A stretch of 64,000 nucleotides of DNA from Enterobacteriaceae bacterium ESL0689 (GTDB taxonomy: Bacteria > Pseudomonadota > Gammaproteobacteria > Enterobacterales > Enterobacteriaceae), in assembly GCA_029433525.1 (NCBI GenBank), contig JAQTIF010000002.1, positions 372,001-436,000 on the forward strand. Direction: 5' to 3'. The position numbers were made by a program, and so were the translations under genes. How positions within the stretch are numbered: the stretch's first letter is position 1; each line of letters starts with the position of its first letter. Positions 41,197-49,654 of this stretch are shown here, piece after piece. A model generated the notes under the pieces. The model was not told the DNA's origin. It worked only from the letters and a program-made list of their open reading frames with translations, and did no database searches.

Positions 41197-41838
41197 ATGG
41201 ATACTTGTCATACCACTTTGTGCCTTGCTGGCCATTCGCTACAGCGGATTGATTTCTGTCCGGCGACGCTACAAGCGTCAGATTTACTCTGGCTACCTCA
41301 CCATCGTCAGATGACACACTGGGGACCAAAACGCCAGGCGGAACATCTGGCCGGGCGTATCGCCGCCGCGCACGCCCTGCAGGCGGTGGGAGAAACAGCG
41401 ATCCCAGCAATAGGCGCGCAGCGCCAGCCGCTCTGGCCAGCACCGTGGTATGGCAGTATCAGTCATTGTGGTACTTGCGCACTGGCGGTGGTCAGTCGCT
41501 GGCCATCAGGCATTGATATCGAACATCGGTTCTCCCCGACACTGACAAAAGATTTGATGGAGAGTATCGTCAATGCCGAAGAGCAGTTGTCACTGAAACG
41601 CAGTGGCTTACCCCTCGAGCACGCACTGACGCTGGCGTTTTCCGCGAAGGAGAGCCTTTTTAAGGCGCTGCCGCTCCATCAGCAGCAAAAAACAGACTTT
41701 CTTCATTTGCGCATTACCGATCTTGGCGCTGAGCGGATCACCTTATACAGTGCCGGGCGGACGTATCAGGTTGATGGCATGATGATCAACGATCATATCA
41801 TCACCCTCTGCACCCTCCCGGCTTGCGCTAAGGGATGA
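41197..41838 (+). CDS. entD: 4'-phosphopantetheinyl transferase EntD
   Basis: Attaches the phosphopantetheine arm to EntB and EntF carrier domains; 213 residues. Family motifs WYGSISHCGTCALAVVS, PSGIDIEHR and FSAKESLFKAL (Mg2+ and CoA binding) are intact. It follows fepA in the same direction as in E. coli, closing the enterobactin locus. Confidence 0.95.
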   Translation: MDTCHTTLCLAGHSLQRIDFCPATLQASDLLWLPHHRQMTHWGPKRQAEHLAGRIAAAHALQAVGETAIPAIGAQRQPLWPAPWYGSISHCGTCALAVVSRWPSGIDIEHRFSPTLTKDLMESIVNAEEQLSLKRSGLPLEHALTLAFSAKESLFKALPLHQQQKTDFLHLRITDLGAERITLYSAGRTYQVDGMMINDHIITLCTLPACAKG

Positions 41839-41885
41839 TGAATAACATTTCTGTTATTCATCATTATTGCGTGATAACAGCGGTC

Positions 41886-42221
41886 TCAGGAGCGATGATT
41901 CTCTTTACGGTAAGCGCCCGGTGGCTGATGAAAAGTGCGGGTGAAAACGCGGGTAAACGTCTGTTGGGAATCGAATCCATATTTCAGGCAGATATCATAC
42001 ACCCGTTGATCGGTATCGCGCAGGTCGCGCGCCGCCAGTCGTAATTTACGTTCACGGATATAGCGACCCAGACTCTCCCCTTTGTACTGGACAAAAAGCC
42101 GTTGCAGATGCCATTTTGAGTATCCGGCACGACGGGCAATATCATCGATACGCAACGGCTGATGTAAATTGTCATCAATCCACTGAGTGATGGTTTCAAT
42201 AACCTGTGCGGAAATAGTCAT
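41886..42221 (-). CDS. ramA: AraC/XylS-family multidrug-resistance activator RamA
   Basis: 111-residue single-domain AraC regulator with two helix-turn-helices: RIDDIARRAGYSKWHLQRLF, then ESLGRYIRERKLRLAARDL, and YDICLKYGFDSQQTFTRVFT. The sequence matches RamA of Salmonella/Klebsiella more closely than MarA or SoxS. RamA binds mar/sox/rob boxes and raises acrAB-tolC expression and tolerance to many drugs. Start at ATG 42221 (TTG 42224 is an alternative). Downstream of romA, both under RamR. Confidence 0.95.
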   Translation of the reverse strand: MTISAQVIETITQWIDDNLHQPLRIDDIARRAGYSKWHLQRLFVQYKGESLGRYIRERKLRLAARDLRDTDQRVYDICLKYGFDSQQTFTRVFTRTFHQPPGAYRKENHRS

Positions 42222-42245
42222 CAATCTCCCTCTCTTTTTATGACA

Positions 42246-43361
42246 TCAAAATGATGAGGACTGCCACCAGGCAGTAAATGAGGCGGCTTTGTCATCGACC
42301 CGTAACGGCTCGCCCTGCACAGGGGTCAGCAGTCGCCAGTCATGTCCGGCACTAGCGGCCAGCAGCCGTTTATAAGGGTCGTCCCAGCTGTGCTTTGCCA
42401 GTTTGAAGCGCCCGGCGTGTCCAGGCAGTATTGCTTTAGCGTGCAGGTCATCGGCCGCCTGAGCGGTTTCTTCTGGCATCATATGAACGTATTTCCAGTC
42501 ATTGTCATACTGACCATTTTCCATAATCGCCAGATCTACCGAGCCAAACTGTTCACCAATCGCTTTGAAGTGTGGCCCGTAACCCCCATCACCGCTGTAG
42601 TAAATTTTCTGTTGCGGCGTGACCAGCATGATGCTGGCCCATAGCGTCTGATTGCGCCTGAATCCTCGTCCGGAAAAATGACGAGACGGTAATACATGCA
42701 CCGTCAGTTGTGGATCGACCACCAGGCTCTGATTCCAGTCGGCTTCACTGATAATGTCATCAGCCACTCCCCAGTAACGAAGATGCGAACCGACCCCCAG
42801 CGGGGTGATCACCCGTTTTATTTTCGGTAATAATGTTTTAATTGTGGTGTAATCAAGATGATCATAATGATCATGTGAGATAATCAGCAGGTCTATCTCC
42901 GGCATCCGTTCTGCACGCCACGGGTAGTCGCCGGGAAACGCTTTAATCGTAAAAGAGAAAGGCGAAGCGTAATCGCTGCAAACCGGATCGATGAGAATGC
43001 GTTTTCCTGCCAGTTGCAGATACCACGACGAGTGGCCCAGCCAGACAATCATATCCTGCTCCAGTGGCAGGCTGGCGAGATCAGTATTGATCCGTGGTAA
43101 CGGTTTTGCCGGGCGGGTATTTTGCCGTTTGGTGAAAAAAAACGCCCACCAGGCCTGAAGGGGGTTTTTACTGCCACTGAAGCCCGGAGTCGGTAGCGGA
43201 TTATGGAAACGGCCATTATGATAATTCGGTGACTGCTCCAGGCGTTTACGTTGCGCTCCCTGTGGCGCCTGCCCAAATGCAGCATTTAGCATAAAAGGTA
43301 AAGAAAATAACATGATAGCCACCATGTAAAAAGTATCAGGCCGCATCATCTGTTTAGACAC
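42246..43361 (-). CDS. romA: RomA-like metallo-beta-lactamase-fold protein
   Basis: 371 residues with an N-terminal hydrophobic segment and a metallo-hydrolase fold: WLGHSSWYLQLAGKRILIDP, SHDHYDHLD (metal-binding HxHxDH) and a later GHAGRFKLAKHSWDD. It belongs to the NAPE-PLD/UlaG-like branch, not to true beta-lactamases. romA precedes ramA in Klebsiella and Enterobacter; its substrate is not well defined. Start GTG 43361 with GGAG upstream; ATG 43349 is an alternative. Divergent from ramR. Confidence 0.9.
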   Translation of the reverse strand: MSKQMMRPDTFYMVAIMLFSLPFMLNAAFGQAPQGAQRKRLEQSPNYHNGRFHNPLPTPGFSGSKNPLQAWWAFFFTKRQNTRPAKPLPRINTDLASLPLEQDMIVWLGHSSWYLQLAGKRILIDPVCSDYASPFSFTIKAFPGDYPWRAERMPEIDLLIISHDHYDHLDYTTIKTLLPKIKRVITPLGVGSHLRYWGVADDIISEADWNQSLVVDPQLTVHVLPSRHFSGRGFRRNQTLWASIMLVTPQQKIYYSGDGGYGPHFKAIGEQFGSVDLAIMENGQYDNDWKYVHMMPEETAQAADDLHAKAILPGHAGRFKLAKHSWDDPYKRLLAASAGHDWRLLTPVQGEPLRVDDKAASFTAWWQSSSF

Positions 43362-43396
43362 AGGATGCGACTCCGGGTAATATCATTTGATAATAA

Positions 43397-43412
43397 ATGA
43401 GTGAGCACTCAT
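43397..43412. promoter_or_regulatory. RamR operator upstream of romA-ramA
   Basis: A perfect inverted repeat ATGAGTGAGCACTCAT lies 36 bases upstream of the romA start. RamR of Salmonella is known to bind ATGAGTG/CACTCAT arms, as I recall with six bases between the arms rather than two. The arms here are identical but closer together. Repression of romA-ramA by RamR is inferred. Confidence 0.7.
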
Positions 43413-43475
43413 TATTAAGAGAAAAGCCGACAGCGTCAAGACGATTTTTCTCTTTTATTTTCAACATATAACTAT

Positions 43476-43614
43476 TTAGAGTCTGGCCCACCAGGCGTTA
43501 TTGACGCCGCCAGTCTGGACATGGACAGCGCGCAGAAACCGCAGCGTACAGGTTAGTACGTGAGGATTTCGGGCACTGCCCAGAGCTAAAATAGCCTGAT
43601 GGGCCAGGCGCTTA
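43476..43614. repeat. MITE-like repeat, copy B (full length)
   Basis: 139 bp, ends TTAGAGTCTGGCCCACCAGG and, on the right, GCCTGATGGGCCAGGCGCTTA, with the same internal stretch as copies A and C. It fills most of the romA/ramR intergenic region and lies between the RamR operator and the ramR start. Confidence 0.8.
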
Positions 43615-43654
43615 GTAGCATCAACTCAGTGTTCGTTTCTGTGAGGTAAGTGCA

Positions 43655-44239
43655 GTGGCTCGACCTAAAAGCCAAAATAAAAAACAGGCGTTACTGGCAG
43701 CGGCAACAGCGGCTTTTGCTGAGACCGGCATCGCCGCCTCAACATCCGTTATCGCCCGTAATGCCGGTGTTGCCGAAGGGACACTCTTCTGCTATTTCGC
43801 TACAAAAGATGAATTAATTAACCAGTTATATCTCACGCTACACTCGGAACTCATTCAGACACTGGCCAGTGGACTGATAGCCGATAAAACCCAACCGCAA
43901 AAAAATGCCCGTTGTATCTGGCAGAGTTATATTAACTGGAGCATCCACCATCCGGTAGAATATAAAGCGATCCGCCGTCTGTCATTGAGCGAGCGGATCA
44001 GCGATGAAACCCGTCGCCAGGCGGAGAGGATGTTTCCTGAGGTGATCAATATTTGCCAGTTGTCGATCAAGCCTGTTTTCCAGAGTGACGATTACCGCGC
44101 GTTTGGTGACGCCCTGTTTCTGGCCTTAGCGGAGACCACGATCAAATACGCCAGCGATAGCCCGACACGCGCCCATGAGCTGATCGACCTGGGGTTCGAA
44201 ACCATGTGGCAGGCACTCCATAATGAGGTCAGACAATGA
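43655..44239 (+). CDS. ramR: TetR-family repressor RamR
   Basis: 194-residue TetR repressor of ramA, starting at GTG with GAGGTAAG upstream. The DNA-binding domain [20 protein letters not shown], then [20 protein letters not shown] matches RamR closely, and [14 protein letters not shown] in the ligand-binding half is also typical. Loss of RamR function raises RamA and drug efflux; no damage is visible here. Its stop overlaps the ATG of the next (broken) gene. Confidence 0.93.
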   Translation: MARPKSQNKKQALLAAATAAFAETGIAASTSVIARNAGVAEGTLFCYFATKDELINQLYLTLHSELIQTLASGLIADKTQPQKNARCIWQSYINWSIHHPVEYKAIRRLSLSERISDETRRQAERMFPEVINICQLSIKPVFQSDDYRAFGDALFLALAETTIKYASDSPTRAHELIDLGFETMWQALHNEVRQ

Positions 44240-44616
44240 GAGCCGATCTATTACGTGCGAATGCACAGCGCATCGCATTAAGCTATCCTTTCACGGAACA
44301 TTGCTGACCCTTTGGCCTGCAGTGTGATGTTTTTAAAGTCGCCGGACGCATGTTTATGCTGATGTTGCCCGTTAATGGCCAGCCAGGGGTAAATCTCAAG
44401 GCCGATCCGCAAAAATCACTGCTGTATCAGCAAATTTATCCCAGTATTACCCCTGGCTATCATATGAATAAAAAACACTGGATCAGCGTTGTTGCCGGTG
44501 AAGATATCAGCGAATCACTGCTGGCTGAACTCATTGCCGACTCCTGGGATCAGGTGGTCAATAAACTGGCGAAGAAAGACCAGTTGCGCTTACGTCCGCA
44601 AAAAATAGTGTCTTAG
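44236..44616 (+). pseudogene. ybdF: YbdF-like MmcQ/YjbR-family gene with an internal stop
   Basis: Starting at the ATG overlapping the ramR stop, the frame reads [23 protein letters not shown], then TGA (44305-44307), then [20 protein letters not shown] and the rest of the domain ([34 protein letters not shown]) to 44616. In the family the stop position is usually Trp or Tyr, so a single base change (TGG to TGA) explains it. The remaining 88-codon frame from 44350 lacks the first third. Neighbour of nfsB as in E. coli. Confidence 0.85.
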
Positions 44617-44698
44617 ACCGCTGTCTTTTTCTGCGTTATACGCTGTACTATCATTGTAAACTCAGCGTTTTCTGAGTCATAAATCATGAGGATCGATT

Positions 44699-45352
44699 AT
44701 GAATATTATTTCTGTCGCGCTAACACGCTACTCAACAAAAGTCTTTGATGCCAGCAAAAAATTGACCGCAGAAGAAGTTAACAACCTGAAAACCCTGTTA
44801 CAGTTCAGTCCATCCAGTACCAATTGCCAGCCGTGGCATTTTATCGTTACCGGCAGCGATACCGGAAAAGCGCGGATCGCCAAAGCCGCCAGCGGCACTT
44901 ATATCTTTAATGAAAGTAAGATCCTGAACGCCTCACATGTGGTGGTGTTCTGCGCCAAAACGGCGATGGATGATGCCTGGCTACAGCGGGTACTCGATCA
45001 GGAAGATGCCGACGGACGTTTTGCCACCCCGGAAGCGAAAGCCGCAAATAATCAGGGGCGGGTCTTTTTTGCTAATATGCACCGTAACGAGCTTCATGAT
45101 GACGCGCAATGGATGGCGAAGCAGGTGTATCTGAATGTCGGTAATTTCCTGCTCGGCGTCGCTGCGATGGGGCTGGATGCGGTACCGATTGAGGGGGCTG
45201 ATTTCGCGCTTCTGGATGCTGAGTTCGATCTGAAAACACAGGGCTACACTAGTCTTGTGATCGTCGCCGTCGGTCATCGTAGCGCAGATGATTTCAATGC
45301 TAAATTACCAAAATCACGTCTTCCACAGAGCGTCACGATCTCTGAGATTTGA
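44699..45352 (+). CDS. nfsB: Oxygen-insensitive NAD(P)H nitroreductase / dihydropteridine reductase
   Basis: FMN flavoprotein of the type I nitroreductase family, 217 residues as in E. coli Nfs[39 protein letters not shown] and the C-terminal [20 protein letters not shown] are diagnostic; FMN-binding residues in SSTNCQPW are intact. It reduces nitrofurans and quinones with two-electron chemistry. Follows ybdF as in E. coli. Confidence 0.96.
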   Translation: MNIISVALTRYSTKVFDASKKLTAEEVNNLKTLLQFSPSSTNCQPWHFIVTGSDTGKARIAKAASGTYIFNESKILNASHVVVFCAKTAMDDAWLQRVLDQEDADGRFATPEAKAANNQGRVFFANMHRNELHDDAQWMAKQVYLNVGNFLLGVAAMGLDAVPIEGADFALLDAEFDLKTQGYTSLVIVAVGHRSADDFNAKLPKSRLPQSVTISEI

Positions 45353-45437
45353 GTCCGTGCCTGCCCACCTCTGCATCCCGCGAAGGTGGGTGATATCTGA
45401 CCGGCGCAAAACAGCCTGTTGCCAGGCTGCTGGGTTG

Positions 45438-46511
45438 TTATTGCGTACTCAGATCAATACGGACAACGCTGTCCAGTCCTGGTGTCGGAACACCCTTTTT
45501 AGTGGCTTGCTTGATGGTGACAAACAGAGTCTGCCCATCGGCTGAAAGCACCAGACTATTCGGATGAACCGGGATATCCCACTGCTTTTTCAGCGCATAT
45601 GTCGTGCCATCAAGGCTTAAGACTTTGCCGGACTCACGCTGGGTGAGATAAATTTCATTACGTGCAGGATTGAATTTCACTGCTAACGTATCTCCGACAT
45701 CCCGTTTTTTCAGCAACTGACCACTGTGGATATCCAGCACCAGCATGGTTTTCGCTTTTGAGTTATCGGTGACAAACAGCCGTCCCGTAGCGCTGTCTTC
45801 AGCAATATTCAGTAATAATGCCGGTTGATCAGCCAGGGGTTTCCAGCGCTGCTCAATACGGTTGTTACGTGGGTTAATCACCAGGATCTCACCACTGCCA
45901 TTCGCGGCATACAGACGGCCGGTCTGTTGTGAGTAATGCAGACCAGTCACCCGATTTCCGGCATTTTTGATTCGCGTTTTCAGCTTCAGTGTGGTGGCAT
46001 CCACCACCCAGATCTGGGCGGGATCGGCAAGCGCGCCAATATATAAGGTATTATTCTGCAACAGGATCTGCCGCGCACCATATGGCCGGTTTTTTTCGTT
46101 GCGCTCACTGAACAGCAACCGTTGTTTGACTTTGCCGGTTGCGGTATCAATTGCAGTGATCCCACCATCGCGCGTATTGGTGGCAAACAGTGTTTCACCA
46201 TCAGGGGTGATTTGCAGAGCAAAGTTTTTCAGATCGGTATAACTCAGGCTCAGGGTATTCAGGGTTTTCGGATCGAGTTTATAAATCGCGCCACCCTGCA
46301 CACCGGTAGACTGATCGGCACTGGCGACGTACAGAGCGTCACCCTGCGGACTCAGCGCCATCTCATATAATCCTGCCGCCAGCTCCCGTTTGAGGGGCTG
46401 TGCGGCAACAGGCGCTGTATTTGATGGCGTAGCAGGTGTGGTATGGGAGGTGGTACAGCCGCTTAACAGCGCGGAAACAACCAGCACTAATAGTGAAGTG
46501 GTGTATTTCAT
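45438..46511 (-). CDS. YncE-like beta-propeller lipoprotein
   Basis: 357 residues from MKYTTSLLVL (AAGGAG seven bases upstream). A lipobox (ALLSGC) at residues 14-19 marks a lipoprotein, unlike E. coli YncE, which has an ordinary signal peptide. The rest is a seven-bladed propeller with repeated units: GAIYKLDPKTLNTL, FATNTRDGGITAIDTATGKV, LYAANGSGEILVINPRNNRI, VKFNPARNEIYLTQRESGKV and HPNSLVLSADGQTLFVTIKQ. E. coli YncE is iron-regulated and binds DNA in vitro; its role is unclear. A Fur box lies about 105 bases upstream. Confidence 0.88.
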   Translation of the reverse strand: MKYTTSLLVLVVSALLSGCTTSHTTPATPSNTAPVAAQPLKRELAAGLYEMALSPQGDALYVASADQSTGVQGGAIYKLDPKTLNTLSLSYTDLKNFALQITPDGETLFATNTRDGGITAIDTATGKVKQRLLFSERNEKNRPYGARQILLQNNTLYIGALADPAQIWVVDATTLKLKTRIKNAGNRVTGLHYSQQTGRLYAANGSGEILVINPRNNRIEQRWKPLADQPALLLNIAEDSATGRLFVTDNSKAKTMLVLDIHSGQLLKKRDVGDTLAVKFNPARNEIYLTQRESGKVLSLDGTTYALKKQWDIPVHPNSLVLSADGQTLFVTIKQATKKGVPTPGLDSVVRIDLSTQ

Positions 46512-46617
46512 TGTGAGGCTCCTTGTCAAAATCAATCAACCGTTGGTTATTGTGCTGTCAATGTGATGAGTCAGCCATTGACAGAAAGCGGCTCATTATA
46601 CAAATAAAAATGCGAAT

Positions 46618-46636
46618 GATAATAATAATCATTACT
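46618..46636. promoter_or_regulatory. Fur box upstream of the YncE-like gene
   Basis: GATAATAATAATCATTACT matches 16 of 19 positions of the Fur consensus. It can serve the YncE-like gene on the minus strand and, divergently, anything transcribed to the right. Confidence 0.8.
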
Positions 46637-46639
46637 TAA

Positions 46640-46706
46640 AAGCGTACTGATAAGCTGATTAATTAATCAGCGGTGATGGAAGAAGGCAGCTTTCGCTGCC
46701 TTTTTG
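46640..46706 (+). ncRNA. Possible Fur-controlled small RNA
   Basis: Immediately right of the Fur box the plus strand has a perfect 18-base palindrome (46654-46671, GCTGATTAATTAATCAGC), then an intrinsic terminator (GGCAGC TTTC GCTGCC, 46685-46700) followed by TTTTT. No plus-strand gene lies upstream to be terminated, and the terminator lacks a U-run in the other direction. A short transcript of 60-70 nt from a Fur-repressed promoter would explain the layout. I see no similarity to RyhB. Speculative. Confidence 0.35.
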
Positions 46707-46771
46707 ATGGCGGGAGATAGCCCCCCTTTTCCGCTTCTGCGCCGTTGGTATGGCTCCTGGCGCCAGGCGTT

Positions 46772-47551
46772 TTACTGCCCGGAATAGACATCAAAATTAA
46801 AATACTGGCTGGCAAGTTTCTGATAGGTGCCATCAGCCAGTATTTTTGCAATCGCGCCGTTCAGCTCCTGACGCAGTGCTTCATCCTCTTTACGCAGACC
46901 AATCGCCGCACCGGCCGCAAACAGTTTATCATCCTGTAAACTGCCGCCGACAAAAGTAAAGTCCTGGCCCTGTGGCTGGCGCAGGAAAGTATAATCGGCC
47001 ATCATTCCGGAAAGTACTGCCCCATCAATGCGTCCGGCTTCCAGATCACGTACCACGCTATCGGCCCCCTGATAAGAGACAATATTAATGCCCTGCGGTC
47101 GCCAGTGACGATTGGCATAAGTCTCTTGTGCCGATCCTTGTTCGATACCGATGGTTTTTCCTTTCAACTGCTCAGGGCTATTGCCTGTTAGGGTGTTTTT
47201 ACGCGCAACAAGGAACACCGGGCTGGTGTAGAGTTTGTCACTGAAGTTAATTTGTTGTTTACGCTTATCCGTCATATACATACCCGAAAGAATAGCGTCG
47301 AACTTGCGCGCTTTCAGTGCCGGGATAATGCCATCAAAATTGTTTTCCACCCAGACGCATTTTGCCTGCAATTGCTGGCAAATCGCGTTACCCAAATCGA
47401 TATCAAATCCCACCAGATTCCCCTCAGGATCTTTCCATTCGAGCGGGGCAAAAGCAGGATAGACACCAAAGCGAATTTCTTTTTGCTCCGCCGCCAGCGT
47501 CGATGTTGATGCCAGCAGTGCCATCCATAACAGCAGTGATTTTTTCATCAT
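46772..47551 (-). CDS. Periplasmic amino-acid-binding protein (ArgT/HisJ-like)
   Basis: 259 residues with a signal peptide (MMKKSLLLWMALLASTSTLA-AEQ), start at 47551 with GGAG upstream. Bacterial solute-binding family 3: EIRFGVYPAFAPLEWKDPEG, NLVGFDIDLGNAICQQL, FDGIIPALKARKFDAILSGM, GKTIGIEQGSAQETYA. Closest in style to the lysine/arginine/ornithine-binding group. No permease or ATPase genes adjoin it, so it must use a transporter encoded elsewhere. The M20 amidohydrolase just upstream (17 bases away) suggests joint use of an N-acyl amino acid. Confidence 0.88.
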   Translation of the reverse strand: MMKKSLLLWMALLASTSTLAAEQKEIRFGVYPAFAPLEWKDPEGNLVGFDIDLGNAICQQLQAKCVWVENNFDGIIPALKARKFDAILSGMYMTDKRKQQINFSDKLYTSPVFLVARKNTLTGNSPEQLKGKTIGIEQGSAQETYANRHWRPQGINIVSYQGADSVVRDLEAGRIDGAVLSGMMADYTFLRQPQGQDFTFVGGSLQDDKLFAAGAAIGLRKEDEALRQELNGAIAKILADGTYQKLASQYFNFDVYSGQ

Positions 47552-47567
47552 TGATAAGCTCCAGAGA

Positions 47568-48746
47568 TTAACAGCAGTAGGTTTCAACCAGGTGGGCAAA
47601 AAAAGATGCCCCAATGGTAATAATCTGATCATTAAAGTCATAACCGGGGTTATGTATCATACAACTCCCTTTTTCCCCATTATCACCGTTGCCTAACAGG
47701 AAATAGCAGCCAGGGCGCCTCTGTAACATAAAAGCAAAATCTTCACTGGCATTCATCGGCGAAATCGAAGCGAGCAGCTGCTCATGGCCAAAGACCTGTT
47801 GCGCCAGTTTGCTGGCAAAAGCGGTTTCTTCGGCGCTGTTAATCAGTACCGGATAGGAGTCATAGACTTCAATCTCACAACTTGCGCCATAACTTTTCGC
47901 GGTGAACTCACTGAGTTGCCGGATACGCTTAATTAGCAGATCGCGTATTTCTGTTTTCATCGCCCGTACCGTAAGTTCCAGTATCGCGCTCTCCGGGATC
48001 ACGTTCGGGGCGATACCCGACTGAAAGGTCCCGACACTGACTACCGCCGTTTCACCCGGCGGTACATTACGGGCGACGATGCTTTGCAGCGCCATCACCA
48101 GCGCCGCCCCGGTCAATACCGGATCAACGGTGCGATCTGGCTGGGCGCCATGTCCTCCCAGACCATGGATAGTGATCTTCACCGTGTCTGCTGAGGCCAT
48201 AAAATTACCGGCATAAAACCCCAGTTTACCCGCAGGTAATCCCGGCATATTATGCAAGGCAAAGATACGATCACAGGGAAAACGCTCAAACAGCCCCTCT
48301 TTCACCATCAGATCCGCCCCTCCCATCGCCTCTTCGGCAGGCTGAAAAATCAGATGTACCGTGCCATTAAACTGACATGCCGGAGAGGCAATATATCTGG
48401 CCGCCGCCAGCAAAATCGTCGTATGACCATCATGACCACAGGCATGCATTTTCCCTGGCGCCGTACTGGCCCAGGGTAAGCCGGTGGTTTCGTGAATCGG
48501 CAGGGCATCCATATCGGCACGCAGACCTATCGTGCGTGGCGAATCTCCCCGGGTTAATGACCCCACTATCCCGGTTTTACCGACACCATGTGTGACGGTA
48601 TAACCCCACTGAGTCAGTTTTTCTGCCACCAGCTCACTGGTATTAAACTCGGCAAGGCTTAATTCCGGGTGAGCATGTAAATAATGACGAATGGCAATCA
48701 TTTCTTCTTCATACGTTTTAATTTCTGGAATTACACCCACTGTCAT
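47568..48746 (-). CDS. M20-family amidohydrolase (hippurate hydrolase-like)
   Basis: 392 residues, cytoplasmic. M20D metallopeptidase: IRHYLHAHPELSLAEFNTSE, GLRADMDALPIHETTGLPWA, MHACGHDGHTTILLAAARY (metal-binding Cys/His) and IFQPAEEAMGGADLMVKEG (catalytic Glu), a dimerisation lid domain, and ASEDFAFMLQRRPGCYFLLG. Such enzymes cleave N-acyl amino acids, for example hippurate. Substrate unknown. It forms a two-gene unit with the binding protein downstream. Confidence 0.88.
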   Translation of the reverse strand: MTVGVIPEIKTYEEEMIAIRHYLHAHPELSLAEFNTSELVAEKLTQWGYTVTHGVGKTGIVGSLTRGDSPRTIGLRADMDALPIHETTGLPWASTAPGKMHACGHDGHTTILLAAARYIASPACQFNGTVHLIFQPAEEAMGGADLMVKEGLFERFPCDRIFALHNMPGLPAGKLGFYAGNFMASADTVKITIHGLGGHGAQPDRTVDPVLTGAALVMALQSIVARNVPPGETAVVSVGTFQSGIAPNVIPESAILELTVRAMKTEIRDLLIKRIRQLSEFTAKSYGASCEIEVYDSYPVLINSAEETAFASKLAQQVFGHEQLLASISPMNASEDFAFMLQRRPGCYFLLGNGDNGEKGSCMIHNPGYDFNDQIITIGASFFAHLVETYCC

Positions 48747-48785
48747 ATCGCTCTCCGGAATATAAAAAAATGATTCATCTGAATA

Positions 48786-48808
48786 AGATGCCTGATGGGT
48801 CAGGCGCT
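48786..48808. repeat. MITE-like repeat, right-end fragment (copy G)
   Basis: GCCTGATGGGTCAGGCGCTAA (about 48788-48808) equals the right terminus of the full repeat. It lies 80 bases before full copy C. Confidence 0.6.
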
Positions 48809-48889
48809 AACCCAGGACACTGAGCGATAGAATAGACAAACAGAATAGTAAAACCAAGTGCGTATCACCTGATGGATAAAGAATATGAA

Positions 48890-49039
48890 TAAGAGCCTGG
48901 CCCACCAGGCGTTATTGGCGCAGCCAGTTTGGACACGGACAACGCGGAGAAACCGCAGCGTACAGGTAGTACGTGAGGATTTCGGGCACTGCCCAGGGAC
49001 AAAATGGCAAGTAAAATAGACTAATGGGCCAGGCGCTTA
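48890..49039. repeat. MITE-like repeat, copy C (full length)
   Basis: 150 bp; left end TAAGAGCCTGGCCCACCAGG, right end GGGCCAGGCGCTTA, matching copies A and B over most of its length. Both ends share TAAG, which widens the terminal inverted repeat to about 21 bp. It lies against the 3' end of the broken lipoprotein gene. Confidence 0.82.
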
Positions 49040-49043
49040 ACGA

Positions 49044-49370
49044 TCAACATTTATTGGCGGCTTTTAATAAAGCATTACATTGTGCTTCAGCAGGTAATCC
49101 CGTCCCATCCGTCGGCGAGCACAGTGCATCACTGCTTACCCCAACAGTCGTATAATAACATTGGTATGTTTTTCCGTTGGTGATGGCATGAAATTTAACG
49201 GCATCGATCTCTGCGGTACGATGACTAATAATAATTTTATCTGGTGTGGTTCCCAAAGCAAATGCGGCTTTCTCTTTAAGATCACCATCACCGCGCAGAC
49301 TGTTATCAATCATTCCACATCATGATAACAAAACAGATACAACGATCGATAATATCAGTTTTCTTTTCAT
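49044..49370 (-). pseudogene. Small lipoprotein gene with a stop in the lipobox
   Basis: From ATG 49370 the frame reads MKRKLILSIVVSVLLS, then TGA (49322-49320), then CGMIDNSLRGDGDLKEKAAF and on to a Cys-containing C-terminus (YQCYYTTVG, DALCSPTDG, NALLKAANKC). The stop replaces the residue before the lipid-attachment Cys; GGA to TGA restores the perfect lipobox LLSGC. Without it no export signal remains on the 89-codon downstream frame. Related small lipoproteins exist in enterobacteria, but the function is unknown. Confidence 0.8.
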
Positions 49371-49654
49371 GATTTTATTTCCTTGTTACTAAATAGCCAT
49401 ACAAAACAGGTTTCCTGAAAGGAAACCCTGAGCAGATAATGCAATTGAGATATCGGGATACCGCCATAATCATCCATCACTGGGATGAATAGTGCCGATC
49501 ATAACACCATATCTGCTAATAAACGATGCTCCTGACGAAAATTATCCCTGAAATACGCGACAGGTACTCTCGCTGTCAGTTTAATTGCATAGCTGACAAA
49601 GGAAAGGGAGATGACAGATTTTTATATGCGATGATAATTTTTTATTCTGTCGCA

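Noticed and set aside
46640-46706. RyhB small RNA next to the Fur box
   Set aside because: No RyhB core sequence is present; only the position beside a Fur box and a terminator is similar.
44236-49370. TGA read as an amino acid (recoding), suggested by two in-frame TGA codons
   Set aside because: The two sites would need different amino acids (aromatic and glycine), no selenocysteine element is visible, and all intact genes use TGA as a normal stop. Two independent nonsense mutations are simpler.
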